A DNA stretch of 64,000 bases from Amblyomma americanum (Eukaryota > Arthropoda > Arachnida > Ixodida > Ixodidae), in contig NC_135505.1 in NCBI RefSeq assembly GCF_052857255.1, positions 55,442,868 through 55,506,867 on the forward strand, in the 5' to 3' direction. Made by a program: the position numbers and the translations under genes. The stretch's first letter is position 1, and each line of letters begins with the position of its first letter. This document shows positions 38,822-49,112 of this stretch, piece after piece. A model generated the notes under the pieces. It had not been told where the DNA came from, made no database searches, and saw only the letters and a program-made list of their open reading frames with translations.

Positions 38822-40793
38822 GGTCTCCACATATTTTATTTATTTATTTATTTATTGGAAATACCTGCAGCGCCCGAAGGCATTATTGCAGGGGGGATGA
38901 GGATACATAACAGAAGAATAGGCCAGAAAAAAAAGAGGAAGAAAAAAAAACAATACAACAAGGCATGACACAACAAGTACAAAATGAATGAAATATGAAA
39001 CAACAAAAAGACATGACGAAAAAAAGCCAACTGACCAAATGATGCTGGACCAACAAGAACGAAGACCGCGTGATTAAAAAAGCCAAAAGAAAGCCAACTG
39101 CGCACTCATACATCCGACAGTAACGCGCGGAACATAGACTCGGAACGGCACTCAACAATTTCATGGGGCAGGCGTTTCCAGTCATGAATGCTAGATGGGA
39201 AAAATGCGTTTCGATAAGTGTTAGTTTTGCATTTAATTTCTCTAATCTTCCACCCATGGTCAAGTCTGTTTGACCTGAAATGCGGTGGAAGCAAATAATT
39301 TTCTTTATCTATTTTTTATTTTTCGGTGAAAGATTCTGTACAGCATTTCTAACCGGGAGTTGGTACGGCGTTTCCGTAACAGCTCCCATCCCAGCGTTAG
39401 TTTAATGTTAGTAACACTGCTGTTAAAATCATAATTACTTGAGACAAACCGAGCGGCAAAGTTCTGAATACGCTCAAGCATGTCTGTTAAATTTAAAGTA
39501 GGGGGGTGCCAAACAACACAATCATACTCCAATATTGTCCGAATATAGGTGAAATATAGAAGCTCTTTAACTTTTAGTGGTGCCATTTTAAAATTTCTTC
39601 TTAGAAAATTTAGCATGCCATAAGCTTTAGCAGAAACGTGCTCGACGTGCTCATTCCAGGTGAGATTAGACGAAAAGTAAACGCCGAGGTATTTATAGTG
39701 AGTAACTCTAGAAAGTCGGGTAGAATCTAGTTTGTATTCAGCCAAGAAAAGGTGATGCTTGCGCGTGAAAGAAATAAACTGACATTTTATTGGGTTCAGA
39801 AACATCTGCCACTTCAAACACCATTGCTGTATGCGGTCCAAGTTGCACTGCAAATGACAAGAATCTGAAGAACTGTTAATAACATGGTAGATAACACAAT
39901 CGTCAGCATATAAACGTATTTTACAGGTCATATATTTAGAAATGTCATTAATATAAACTATAAACAGCAGAGGTCCTAAAACAGACCCCTGCGGTACCCC
40001 CGAAGATACAGGAACATAATCAGACTGGGACCCATTAATCAATACACGTTGTTTGCGTCCCTGCAGGTAACATTGAAGCCAGTTTAGAAGGGAAGTTGGA
40101 ATCTTGATCAAAGATAATTTATACATTAGCAAATCATGAGGTACCAAATCAAACGCTTTCTTGAAATCTAAAAAAATGCAATCCGTTTGTAGACCCTTGT
40201 CAAATGATGAAAAAATATCATGGCTAAATTCTAAGAGCTGCGTCGTACACGAGTAACCTGATCTGAAACCATGCTGAGCTTGAGTGAAAAATTCATTTTG
40301 TTCCAAATGCTTCATCAACGCGCTATATATTATGTGTTCAAGCGTTTTGCAACTAATACTTGTAAGCGAAATCGGCCTGTAATTAGCAACTATGTTTTTA
40401 GGACCACCCTTATGAATGGGCACCACGTTAGCGTTTTTCCATTGCTGGGGTATTATTCCTGTATCTAACGATTTCGAGTATAGAATAACTAAGTAATGAG
40501 CAATGATTTCAGCACAGACCTTCAAGACATTACCGGAACATCTTCGGGCCCGCTTGCCGAAGACACCTTTATGTTATTCAGCAGGTTTAACACACCGTTG
40601 TATGTAATTGTTAGCTCAGGCATTGTCTCTTGCACATGGGCATCCATGACTGGCATTTCATGATGCGAGTTCGCTGCGAAAACAGACTTAAAATAATCAT
40701 TGAAACAGCATGCGTTATCAAAATCATCAGTTATAGGTTCAGCGCCGTTATTCAGTGCCGGAATACCGACTGATTCACGGCCATTAGGCGGTC
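38822..40793 (-). mobile_element. CR1/L2-like LINE nested in the gypsy element (5'-truncated)
   Basis: A minus-strand LINE of about 2 kb. The 3' end on the plus strand shows (TTTA)n at 38829-38849, which is the (AATA)n tail in element orientation. Just before the tail is TGCAATAATGCCTTCGGGCG, matching the 3' end of the LINE at 55600-55664. Coding runs from about 40793 to 39305. Upstream of about 40793 gypsy integrase sequence resumes, so the insertion is 5'-truncated within the pre-RT linker. A short match (GCGGTCT/CGGTCT) lies near both junctions and may be the target duplication. Confidence 0.85.
39305..40760 (-). pseudogene. LINE ORF2: reverse transcriptase (CR1/L2-like)
   Basis: A 406-codon open stretch (40525 to 39305) carries the complete RT: NYRPISLTSISCKTLEHII, QHGFRSGYSCTTQLLEF, IFLDFKKAFDLVPHDLL (catalytic Asp), SGVPQGSVLGPLLF, LYADDC (YADD at 39910-39899) and YKYLGVYFSSNLTW. 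The C-terminal region with ILEYDCVVWHP and RIQNFAARFV follows. Upstream, one frame change near 40525-40560 separates it from more coding text (ALNNGAEPITDDFDNA and so on) back to about 40760. The endonuclease is absent because of 5' truncation. The RT domain itself has no internal stop. Confidence 0.88.
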
Positions 40794-40809
40794 TAGGCTG
40801 ACGGTCTCT

Positions 40810-41840
40810 TCAAGGCCGTTCTGTTGGAGGGTGCCGGTTTTCGGGGTGCGGCGGAGACCGCGGAAAGGTCGGTCGTAGGCCGGTGTTAGTGGAGCTCCGA
40901 CAGCGTCGCGACGCACAAAAACGTGGAAGTGGCCAGGTCAGGGTGCACGAAAAGGGTATGGTGGCGGGACGGACGCGGTGGAGTAGGCCGGAGGTCATTA
41001 ACTCACTCCAGCAGGCGTTCAAGGAATTCCTGGGGCTGCGCTGGGAGCTGCAGGGATGTAGAGAAGTCTCCTGGAAGACGCAGAGCACTACCATACACCT
41101 GCTCTGCAGCTGAGCATTCTAAGTCTTCCCGGACGCCGGCCCTGAGACCAAGGAACACAAGGGGCAAGGAGTCTAGCCAGTTGGCGCAATTGAGGCGGGA
41201 AGCTTGGGCGGCCTTCAATTCGAGCTGAAGGCGTTCAAACATGCCGTTCGCACACGAGTGATATGCAGTGGTACGGCAATGCCTGGCGCCGAGAATATTA
41301 TTAAGGGAAGCAAACAGGGAGGACTCAAAAAGGCGTCCACGGTCGCTTGTCATGGTGTCAAAACAACCAAATCGAGATACCAAAGTAGAAATGAAGGCGC
41401 GGGAAAAGTCTCTGCGGTGATGTAAGGAATGGGGACTGCCTCCGGCCAGAGAGTGAAGTGGTCGACGACCATGGTCAGGATATAATAGTAGCCTCGAGAG
41501 AAGGGTAGAGGGCCTACGATGTCGAGAAGTACATGGTCGCAACGACGGCCAGTTGGAAAGAAGGCTTGGGAAGGCGTCTTGGTATGACGAAAGACCTTGG
41601 TCGTCTGGCAGGGCAAACACAGGCGCGTCCAAGCGCGCACATCAGCTTTGGTGCCGGGCCAAACATAGCGCTTGGTGAGAAGGCGCTGAGTGGCCCGAAT
41701 GTCAGGGCAGCATATGTAATGTAGAGAATGAAACATGAGGCAAAGTTGTGAAGCCGGAACAAAAGGGCGGGGAAGCTCCGTTGACACATCGCACAACAAG
41801 TGCTCAGGCTCATGTCCGGATCACCAATCATGTCCGGAAA
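40810..41840 (-). pseudogene. Gypsy integrase (deleted element)
   Basis: On the minus strand, from 41799: the pre-integrase text (DIRATQRLLTKRYVWPG), the zinc-finger cysteines CLPCQTT, the core with LLDIVGPLPF (first Asp), TSDRGRLFE (second Asp, at about 41340) and AYHSCANGMFERL (Glu), then a C-terminal region to about 40810. Two overlapping frames (41799-41350 and 41632-41003) are needed to read it, so there is at least one frameshift near 41400, and another near 41090. It is the same family as 57341-57801, which has an almost identical run around the AYHSCANGM block. Confidence 0.85.
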
Positions 41841-41844
41841 CAAA

Positions 41845-42016
41845 TGTAGGCTTAGCGCCACTGGAGCTAAGGAACAAGACCACTGGTGCGAACAGACACC
41901 AGAACAGAACTGCAAGCCATGGCTGCACTAGCCACGGCCAGTTGCCGTCTTTATTGTCTTCGCCGGGTGGCGCGTCCTATTCGACTTTCCGGCGCCACCC
42001 AAGAGAGGGCGCTACG
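41845..42016 (-). repeat. 5' LTR of deleted gypsy element
   Basis: 172 bp, partner of 38556-38727. It abuts integrase-region sequence directly, showing the 5' interior is missing. Confidence 0.85.
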
Positions 42017-42020
42017 AGGA
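42017..42020 (+). other. Target site duplication (right), AGGA
   Basis: Matches 38552-38555. Confidence 0.75.
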
Positions 42021-43870
42021 TACCTTAAGATTAGTGGTCGACCGGATTGCGCCGTCAAATTCAATGTGAATCGGGGCCATGCATGGGTGCCTACCCAGAT
42101 GCATTAGTGCCTACCTAGATGAATGAAGGCGACGCGTAGTTCTAGGGCCTTATAAAATCCGGCTGTTGTTTCCCTTATCTTCCTCCCGACAGGTAGTGGC
42201 GTCTTAATTTTTTTTTCGCTTCTTAATGCCCGAAGAAAAATGTGCGCATCGCCTGCCGCATGGTGTAAATAAGGAACTATTGGAAACGCGAAGAGCCGTA
42301 CACATATATTAGAACAGCCATTTATATTCTCTAAGGTTCGTAGATCTCGCCACAAACAGATGTCCTAGGAGTTAAACGGATACTAAAGCAAAATTTAAAA
42401 AAAAAACAAGAAAATAATAGTTGCCATTATGTCGGTACATAGTTGTCACTGCATATTTTTCAGAAGATGGTTTTATTTCGACGCTTGTGAAAGCGCTATA
42501 GCCTTCGTGTCATACGCGTTGTGCAGAGTCAAGCTAGCCGACGAGGGTTTCTTTGTTTTTCATGCGCCTTCGCACAGCTGTGTAACACGAAACCTCGTTC
42601 TGATGACTAGAGCATACGCTGTACCAGCCGCACGACTCTGAATATGAAGGTTTGAACTAATGATAAAACAACGACTTATGGCTGCAAGCTGTCACCGCAT
42701 AGCAAAGACCAACAACCGAAGGCGAAAGGCGTTCCCGACCGGTCGGCGCCAGGACATATTATTCTTTACTCTCTCATGCTGATCGTACAATGACCTCAAC
42801 AGCAACAGGCGTTAAGAACATATTTTGAGGCGTGGAGTATTGTCATGAAGGAAATTATTACTGCTCTATCGAAGCGTCTTTCGATCGTTAATCGCTTCAT
42901 TTTGTCTGATATGAATTGTTAGTGCTTACATAACATGAACTGCAGCTTGAGGCTGTTCAATTATTTAGGCGCTTTCTGTGCGCATACGCGGTTGCGAGTA
43001 CACCAGTAATATTTTTTCTGCACCAAACTATGAAGAAAGGAGCGCTGTATGGATTAAAGGAACACTAATGCCCCGAGCACTATGCTTCATTTATTTAAAC
43101 ATTCCGGTGAGATAAGTTTTTACGTTAATATTACAGACCAATGAAGTTTGAGTATGGAAACTTACGTTCTTTCAATATTCTTTATTCTTTCAACACAGCT
43201 ATCTTATTTTTCGGTAGGTAAAAGACAGGTAGGAAGGACAACAAGTTTGCGTGTTGGCTTACAACGCACGAACCATTTCTTACATGCCGACATGAAAATC
43301 GGGCGGTTATGAACTGTATTTAATTTTCTGTCGCTCAGACCATTCGCGGATTCGCAATCCTGGCTTCTTGGTACATTCTGCGTACGAAAAAAGCGCCGAC
43401 CACCCTAAGCCGAATCATTCAAATAGAGCTCCTCCTCATAGTTTGAGTTTTCTTGAGAAGACAAAAGGAACAGTGTAAGGGTTTAGGTTACCCAGGATTC
43501 TCAACGTGGCCCCACTTATTGCACATTCTTCTAAAAGCTCTCCAAAAACTGAAGTGCGTTTCAATGATGTCTAAGCTTGCCATGACGGCTGCGCTTTCAC
43601 TGCTAACACTGCCTTCTTCACGCGAATGCCCGGATAACTTACCTAAGGCGCTGCAAAACAGAACCAATAATAAGAAGTACACTGCATCTTTTACCGTCAA
43701 TGCCTCGCCTTACCTCTTTTGCCAAAAGATTTTGAGCATCCGCTACGGCACTCAATCTTCCGTCTTGCTTGTTCTCGCGTAGTTCACTCTTTTAGTACTT
43801 TCTCCACTCTTCCTCCTAAGGCCGTGTTTTGTCGTAATCAGTACCCAAACTACGTTCTTTGCCTGATATC
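42021..43870. other. Unassigned intergenic sequence
   Basis: No gene recognised. TAAACGGATACTAAAGCAAAA near 42374 and TTAAAGGAACACTAATGCC near 43054 resemble a common short dispersed repeat start in ticks, but I cannot define its bounds. Confidence 0.45.
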
Positions 43871-44236
43871 CTGCCTGGCTTCCTACATGGCAGCCTGGCT
43901 GGCTGGGTGCCTGGACGGCTGCCTGACTGGCTGCAAGCCTGGATGGATGGCTGCCTATCTGGCTGGCTGGCTGGCTGGCTGCCTGGCTGGCTCCCAGGTT
44001 GGTGGGTGAGGGGGTTGGGTGTGAGTGGCAACAAGGAGGGCGGGCCGGGCAGGCAGGCAGCCAGGCATGCTGCCAAAGAGGCAGCCAGCCAGGATTGCAG
44101 ACAACCAAGCAGGCAGCAAGAGAGGCAGCCAGGCAGCCCGGCAGGCAGGAAGACAGGCAGGTGGGCAGGCAGGAAGGAAGGCAGGCAGCCAGGTAGCCGG
44201 GCAAACAGGCAGGCAAGCAGGCAAGCAGCCAGGCAG
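43871..44236. repeat. (CTGG)n / (CAGG)n inverted low-complexity array
   Basis: The left part (43871-43995) is rich in GGCTGGCTGGCTGCCTGG, and the right part (44040-44235) is its complement type, GGCAGGCAGCCAGGCAGG. A 45-base non-repetitive spacer separates them. The two halves could pair into a long imperfect hairpin. Long open frames of Cys/Leu/Pro or Ala/Gly/Gln/Arg here are by-products of the repeat, not genes. Confidence 0.9.
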
Positions 44237-44399
44237 ACATCGTGTGCAGCCACGGCTCACTGCACTGTTCAAAATTCGTTTTTAATGATTTCTCATTCAC
44301 CTAGTGGTTTCTCTTATGGTCCAAATCCGTGGTCTCTACCCGCCCAACGTACACACCCTTTCCAGTAGCTCGCCACCTATGCTGTTACTACAGCCGTGT

Positions 44400-44965
44400 T
44401 ACTACAATCGTGTTACTAAAGTGTGTTACTACTGGCGTGCCTCAAGGAATCTGCCTAGGGCCCCTATCGTTTACTTTTTACGTCAAGGACATTGTTAACA
44501 TTAGTACAAAGCCAAAATATATACTATACGCTGATGACACAACACTTTTATTTCGAATCAATAATCACAGCCAGCTTGTAAATAACATAAATTAATCATT
44601 AGGTAATTTAAGCGCTTGGAGATAAATGTAACCGAAACAAAAGCCGTGGTCTTTTCCACAAGGCAGTCTCCGCTGCCTATCATGCCATCAAATGATAATC
44701 AAATTTTTGATAACGCTCCTATTGAAGTTGTGGGCGAAATGAAAACACTTGGTGTTTATTTCAGCAAAAATATGGCCTGGGATTGACACATAAATGAAAT
44801 AATTTCAGGCCTGTCAAAAACAGTAGGTATTTTAGGAAAACTCTATTTCTACAAACTCTTGCTTCCTTCCCAAAGTGTTGAAGATTGCTTTAGTTTTCTA
44901 TATAATATTTATTTGTCCTTTAGAGTAAAAGACATCTCTCCTCCGTAAAGTGAAGGAAGTCGGCG
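44400..44965 (+). pseudogene. LINE RT palm and thumb fragment
   Basis: Reads TTGVPQGICLGPLSFTFYV, then ILYADDTTLLF (YADD at 44527-44538). In another frame follow EVVGEMKTLGVYFSKNMAWD and ISGLSKTVGILGKL. The YADDTTLF form and the thumb wording resemble the ORF2 at 60373-62463 more than the CR1/L2-like copy at 52631. Both ends are cut off by (CAGG)n-type DNA. Stops at 44593 and 44787 show decay. A small 14-17-base tandem repeat (GTGTTACTACAATC-like) precedes it at about 44383-44430. Confidence 0.78.
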
Positions 44966-44999
44966 ACACTTAGGGAAAGGTTCACTTGCAGGACCTCCA

Positions 45000-45593
45000 G
45001 AGCCAGGCAGCCAGGCCAGCCAGCCAGGCAGCCAGTCAGGCAGGCAGCCAGGAACGCAGGCAGCCAGCCAGGAACGCAGGCAGCCAGGCAGGCAGCCAGG
45101 CAGGCAGCCAGGCAGCCAGGCAGGCAGCCAGACAGGAAGCCAGGCAGGCAGCTAGGCAGGTAGCCAGGCAGCCAACCAGGAAGGGAGCCAGGCAGGCAGG
45201 CAGGTAGCCAACCAGCCAGCTAGTCAGCCAGCCAATCAGCCAGCCAGCCAGCCAGCCAGCCAGGCAGGCAGGCAGGCAGGCAGGCAGGCATAGAGGCAGT
45301 TAGGCATACAGGCAGGCAGCCAGGCAGGCAGCCAGGCAGGCAGGCAGCCAGGCAGGCAAGCGGGCAGGCAGGCAGCCAGGCATACAGCCAGGCAGGCAGC
45401 CAGCCAGGCGGGCACGCAGGCTGGCAGAGAGGCAGGCTGCCAGGCAGGTAGGCAGGCAGGCATACAGGCAGCCAGGCAGACAGGCAGGCATATAGGCGGG
45501 CAGGCAGCCAAGCAGGCAGGAAGCAGGGCAGGCAGGTAGGCAGGCAGGAAGCAGGCAGGCAAGCATACAGGCAGCCAGCAGCTAGGCAGGCAT
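45000..45593. repeat. (CAGG/CAGC)n low-complexity array
   Basis: About 590 bases of GCAGCCAGGCAGGCAGCCAGG-type sequence on the plus strand with scattered variants. It runs directly into the CAT-rich 3' tail of the RTE-like element at 45594. Confidence 0.92.
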
Positions 45594-45616
45594 CATCATC
45601 ATCATCATCAGCCTTA

Positions 45617-46192
45617 CTACACCCACTGCAGGGCAAAGGCCTCTCCCATGTCTCTCCAATTAACCCTGTCCTTTGCCAGCTGCATCCACCCTTCGCCTGC
45701 AAACGTCTTAATCTCATCCGCCCACCTAACCTTCTGCCGCCCCCTGCTACGCTTACTTTCTCTTGGAATCCAATCCGTTACCTTTAAGAAGCAGCGGTTA
45801 TCTTGCCTTCGCATTACATGCCCTACCGAAACCCATTTCTTTCTCTTGATTTCGACTAGGATGTCATTAACCCGTGTTTGTTCCCTCACCCACTCTGCCC
45901 GCTTACGGTCTCTTAACGTTACACCTAACATTTTTCTTTCCATGGCTCGCTGCGTTTTCCTTAACTTAAGCTGAACTCGTTTCGTTAGCCTCCACGTTTC
46001 TGCTCCGTAGGTGAGTACCGGTAAGATAAAGCTGTTGTACACTTTTCTCTTGAGGGAAATTGGTAAACTGCAACTCATGATCTCCGAGAACCTGCCATAT
46101 ACGCTCCACCCCTTTCTTATTTTTCTAGTTGTCTCCCTCTCACGATCCGGATGCGCTGTCACTACCTGCCCTAAGTAGACGTATTCCGTCAC
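45617..46192 (-). pseudogene. RTE ORF, C-terminal part of RT and tail domain
   Basis: 191 codons. Contains TEYVYLGQVV (RT thumb), VLTYGAETWRLTK, KTQRAMERKMLGV and GHVMRRQDNRC. It ends with the RTE signature tail R.RGRQK.RWADEIK..AGEGWMQLAKDRV.W, then ALQWV. The last residues overlap the well-known tick repeat text CACTGCAGGGCAAAGGCCTC on the plus strand. In the same protein as the RT core, but in a different frame. Confidence 0.85.
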
Positions 46193-46760
46193 AACTTCCA
46201 GGCTCTCGCTGCCAATTGTGAACTGTTGTTCCCTTCAAGGCTGTTGAACATTACCCTTGTTTTCTGCATGTTAATTTTTAGACCCATCGTTCTGCTCTGC
46301 CTGTCTAACTCATTGATCATGATTTGCAGTTCACCTCCTGAGTGACTCAGCAAGGCAATGTCATCAGCGAATCGCAGATTATTTAGGTATTCTCCATTTA
46401 TTCTTATTCCCAACTGTTCCCAATTCAGTCCTCGGAATACCTCCTGTAAACATGCCGTGAGCAACATTGGCGAGATCTTGTCTCCTTGCCTGACGCCCTT
46501 CTTTATTAGAATTTTATTGCTGACTTTATGGAGGACTATAGTTGCTATATATATATCTTCCAGTATTTTGACATAAGGCACTTCTACCCCCTGATTACGC
46601 AATGCCTGTATGACTGCTGAGGTTTCCACTTAGTCGAGTGCTTTCTCGTAATCAATGAAAGCTATATATCTATATATTGGAGTTGGTTATATTCTGCGCA
46701 TTTCTCTATCACCTGATTGATAGTGAGAATATGATCTATTGTGCAATATCCTTTACGAAA
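46189..46760 (-). pseudogene. RTE reverse transcriptase core
   Basis: Open from 46629 to 46189 with LIKKGVRQGDKISPMLLTACL, LNNLRFADDIALLSHS (catalytic FADD, 46371-46360) and KINMQKTRVMF. Just upstream, IDYEKALD is followed by TAA at about 46630 and then VETSAVIQAL, so a stop interrupts the first catalytic palm block. More RT fingers text is visible in other frames up to about 47100. RNA-templated DNA synthesis by target priming would be its role. Confidence 0.85.
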
Positions 46761-47099
46761 GCCTGCCTGATCATTTGGTTGATTAACGTCTAACGTTGCC
46801 CTGACTCTGTTAGCGATTACCTTAGTAAATACTTTGTAGGCAACGGATAGTAAGCTGATCGGCCCGTAATATAGAAGTCCTTGGCGTCTCCCTTCTTATG
46901 AATTAAGATAATGGTTGCATTCTTCTAAGCTTCTGGTACAGTCAAGATCAGAAGGCATTGCGTATACAGGGTGGCTAGTTTTTCTAGCACGATGTCCCCT
47001 CCATCCCTCAACAGATCTGCCGTTACCTGATCCTCCCCAGCTGCTTTTCCCATTTTCATTGCTTCTAAGGCTTTCTTTACTTCATCTTTCGTTACTGGC

Positions 47100-48440
47100 G
47101 GGATGACGCATTGCTATGCACTGCTGTCTTTCTCATTAACGCTCTGATTACATTGGCTATTGTACAGGTCTGTGTAGAACTCTTCAGCTACGTTAACTAT
47201 CTTATCCATATTGCTAATGACATTGCCCTGCTTGGCTCTTAATGCATACATCTGGTTTTTACCTATGCCTAGTTTCCTCTTCACTGTTTTAGGCTACCTT
47301 CGTTCTTTAGAGCATGCTCGATTCTCTCCATATTAAACTTCCTTATGTCGGCTACCTTGCGCTTTTTTATTAACCTTGATAGCTCTTTTAGTTCTATTCT
47401 GTCGGTACGGTTAGACGCCCTCATGCATCGGCGCTTCTTAATCATATCTGTCGTCATCTGAGATAGCTTTCCGGTATCCTGTCGAACTCTCCTACCGCCT
47501 GCTTCTACTGCGCACTCCGTAATTATTGATGTCAGATTATCGTGCATTGTATGAACATCAACGTCGTCTTCCTCAGTTAAAGCCGAATATCTGTTTTGCA
47601 GCGCTATCCTAAACTCCTGTGCTTGCCCTCTTACGGCTAACTCGTTAATGGTCTTCCTCTTCACTAGCTTCTTCTGTTCCCTCTTCAAGTCTAAACTAAT
47701 TCGAGACCTTACCATTCTGTCGTCGCTACAACGCACCTTCCCGAGGACGGCCATATCATGAACGATGCATGGTTTAGCGCATAGTATGAAGTCGATTTCA
47801 TTTTTAGTTTAACCATTGGGGCTCTTCCAGGTCCACTTCCTGTTTTCTCGGTTGCGGAAGAAGGTATTCATAATCTGTAAATTATTTCTATCCGCGAATT
47901 CGACTAATACCTCTCCCCTGTTATTTCTAGAGCCTATCCCATAGTCACCTACCACGTGGTCGTCAGCCTGCTTCTTGCCCACTTTCGCATTGAAGTCGCT
48001 CATTAGTACAGTGTACTGTGATTTTACTTTATTCATTCCCGATTCTACGTCCTCATAGAAACTTTCAACGGTCTGGTCATCATGGCTGGATGTGGGTGCG
48101 TAGGCCTGCACCTTTTTCAGCTAGTAATTCCTATTCAGCCTAATTACTAAAGCTGCTGCCCTCTCGTTAATAATATAGAACTCCTCTACGTTGCCAGCTA
48201 TATCCTTATTATTGAGGAATCCCACACCTAGTTCTCGTCTGTCCTCTAATCCGCGATAGCACAATATGTGTCCATCCTTTAGTACTGTATACGCCTCACC
48301 TGTCCTCCTAACTTCGCTAAGCCCTATCACATCCCATTTAATTTCCGATAGTTCCTCGAACAGCACTGCTAGGCTAACCTCACTAGATAAAGTTCTAGCG
48401 TTAAACGTTGGCAGGTTCAGATTCCAATGGCGGCCTGTCC
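47100..48440 (-). pseudogene. RTE endonuclease and linker
   Basis: The endonuclease begins at about 48420 with LPTFNARTL (catalytic Asn). It continues KWDVIGLSEVRRTG (Glu), then a TAG at 48121-48119, then AYAPTSSHD, TVLMSDFNAKVG (Asp/Asn) and FFRNRENRKWTWKSPNG, then a TAA at about 47809. It resumes with TKNEIDFIL and the linker of 157 codons (47754-47281). The Ser-Asp-His block near the end (where RTEs have SDHR) is CSDDRMVR, so the final His is lost. All features are at the expected spacing for an APE-type nuclease. Confidence 0.82.
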
Positions 48441-48659
48441 GGAGTCAGAGATTCCTAGCACCCTCCGCTGCGTCACAGGTGTGACCGCCGCCGTGGTCAG
48501 TTGCTCCGCAGCCGCTGGGGACTGAGGGCCGAGGGTTAATTTGTTTGATCATAGAAGGTTGTGGCCAAGTACTACACCAGGGTGGCTAAATCCTGCTCTG
48601 ATGAGAGAGTGCGTTGTAGGTTCTGGTCACCGAGATCAGGCCGCACTCCAGGCCTGCAA

Positions 48660-48785
48660 TTCCATCGACACGCGGATATTTTTTTTTTGAAACCCGGTGG
48701 AAAATTGCGCGGCACCAGGATTCGAAACCCGGTCCTCATGCACGCGAGGCTAATGATCTACCTCTACGCCATCGCTGCTACACTG
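48660..48785 (-). repeat. tRNA-like promoter segment upstream of the RTE element
   Basis: On the minus strand: AGCGATGGCGTAGAGGTAG contains an A-box-like TGGCGTAGAGG, and about 34 bases later GGGTTTCGAATCCTGG contains a B-box-like GGTTTCGAATCC with one extra T. Spacing fits a tRNA. It is followed by an A-run and then the RTE 5' region. It may be a SINE head, or the element's own pol III-like promoter. It is not a functional tRNA: the arms do not all pair. Confidence 0.55.
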
Positions 48786-48790
48786 CGTGC

Positions 48791-48872
48791 AGGCAGGCAT
48801 GCAGGCAAGCAGGCAGCCAGAAAGGTAAGCAGGCAGGCAGCCAAGCAGCCGGGCAGGAAGGCAGGCAGGCAG
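48791..48872. repeat. Short (CAGG)n array
   Basis: GCAGGCAGGCATGCAGGCAAG and related units, between the tRNA-like segment and the next LINE end. Confidence 0.85.
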
Positions 48873-49112
48873 AAGACTTTATTTTAACAAAGGTGCTCCA
48901 GAGCATGCAGGCCGATGTTCCACGCACAACCCCACTGCGCTCAAATGTTTATGATTCAAAGGTCCACATCACTGGCGGCCCACTGGATGGCGATGGTCAG
49001 CCTGTCCGGATCCTCCGAGCGCAGCAGGGAATGCCAAAGCTCCCAGGCATTTAGATGCTCAGGCCCCGCGGGGGAGGGTCCACCGGGCAGACAGGTGGGA
49101 CCTCTATATTAA
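48873..49112 (-). pseudogene. I-like LINE 3' terminus
   Basis: On the minus strand a C-terminal segment reads HLNAWELWHSLLRSEDPDRL, then TIAIQWAASDVDL and a stop, followed by a short UTR with AAAATAAAGTCTTC and then the (CTGC)n array. This is the same C-terminal motif pattern as the I-like LINEs at 22-25 kb, in a 5'-truncated copy. Confidence 0.65.

Larger units (their letters stand above)
38556..42016 (-). mobile_element. Internally deleted old Ty3/gypsy element with nested LINE
   Basis: Two 172-bp LTRs (38556-38727 and 41845-42016) are flanked by a 4-bp AGGA duplication. In element orientation (minus) the 5' LTR is on the right and is followed directly by the pre-integrase region, so gag, protease and RT are missing, presumably by internal deletion. 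Integrase follows (41840 to 40810), then a CR1/L2-like LINE inserted at 38822-40793, then the last 80 bases of the interior and a polypurine tract before the 3' LTR. The LTRs differ at many positions, marking an old insertion; the LINE is younger than the element. Confidence 0.85.
45594..48540 (-). mobile_element. RTE-like LINE, nearly full length
   Basis: Minus-strand element with an apurinic-type endonuclease, an RT and the short RTE C-terminal domain in one long coding region. It ends in a (CAT/ATG)n simple tail at 45590-45608. The 3' part (46192-45617) and RT core (46629-46189) are long open frames, and the endonuclease is read between about 48440 and 47809. There are at least three in-frame stops and one or more frameshifts, so it is inactive but young enough to read end to end. 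A tRNA-like segment lies upstream (48660-48785). Confidence 0.85.

Noticed and set aside
44985..45600. CRISPR-like regularly spaced repeats
   Set aside because: The units are short, irregular and without unique spacers; simple-sequence DNA in a eukaryote.
43752..45717. Many long open frames rich in Cys/Leu/Pro or Gln/Ala/Gly/Arg
   Set aside because: By-products of (CAGG)n/(CTGG)n repeats, open in several frames on both strands at once.
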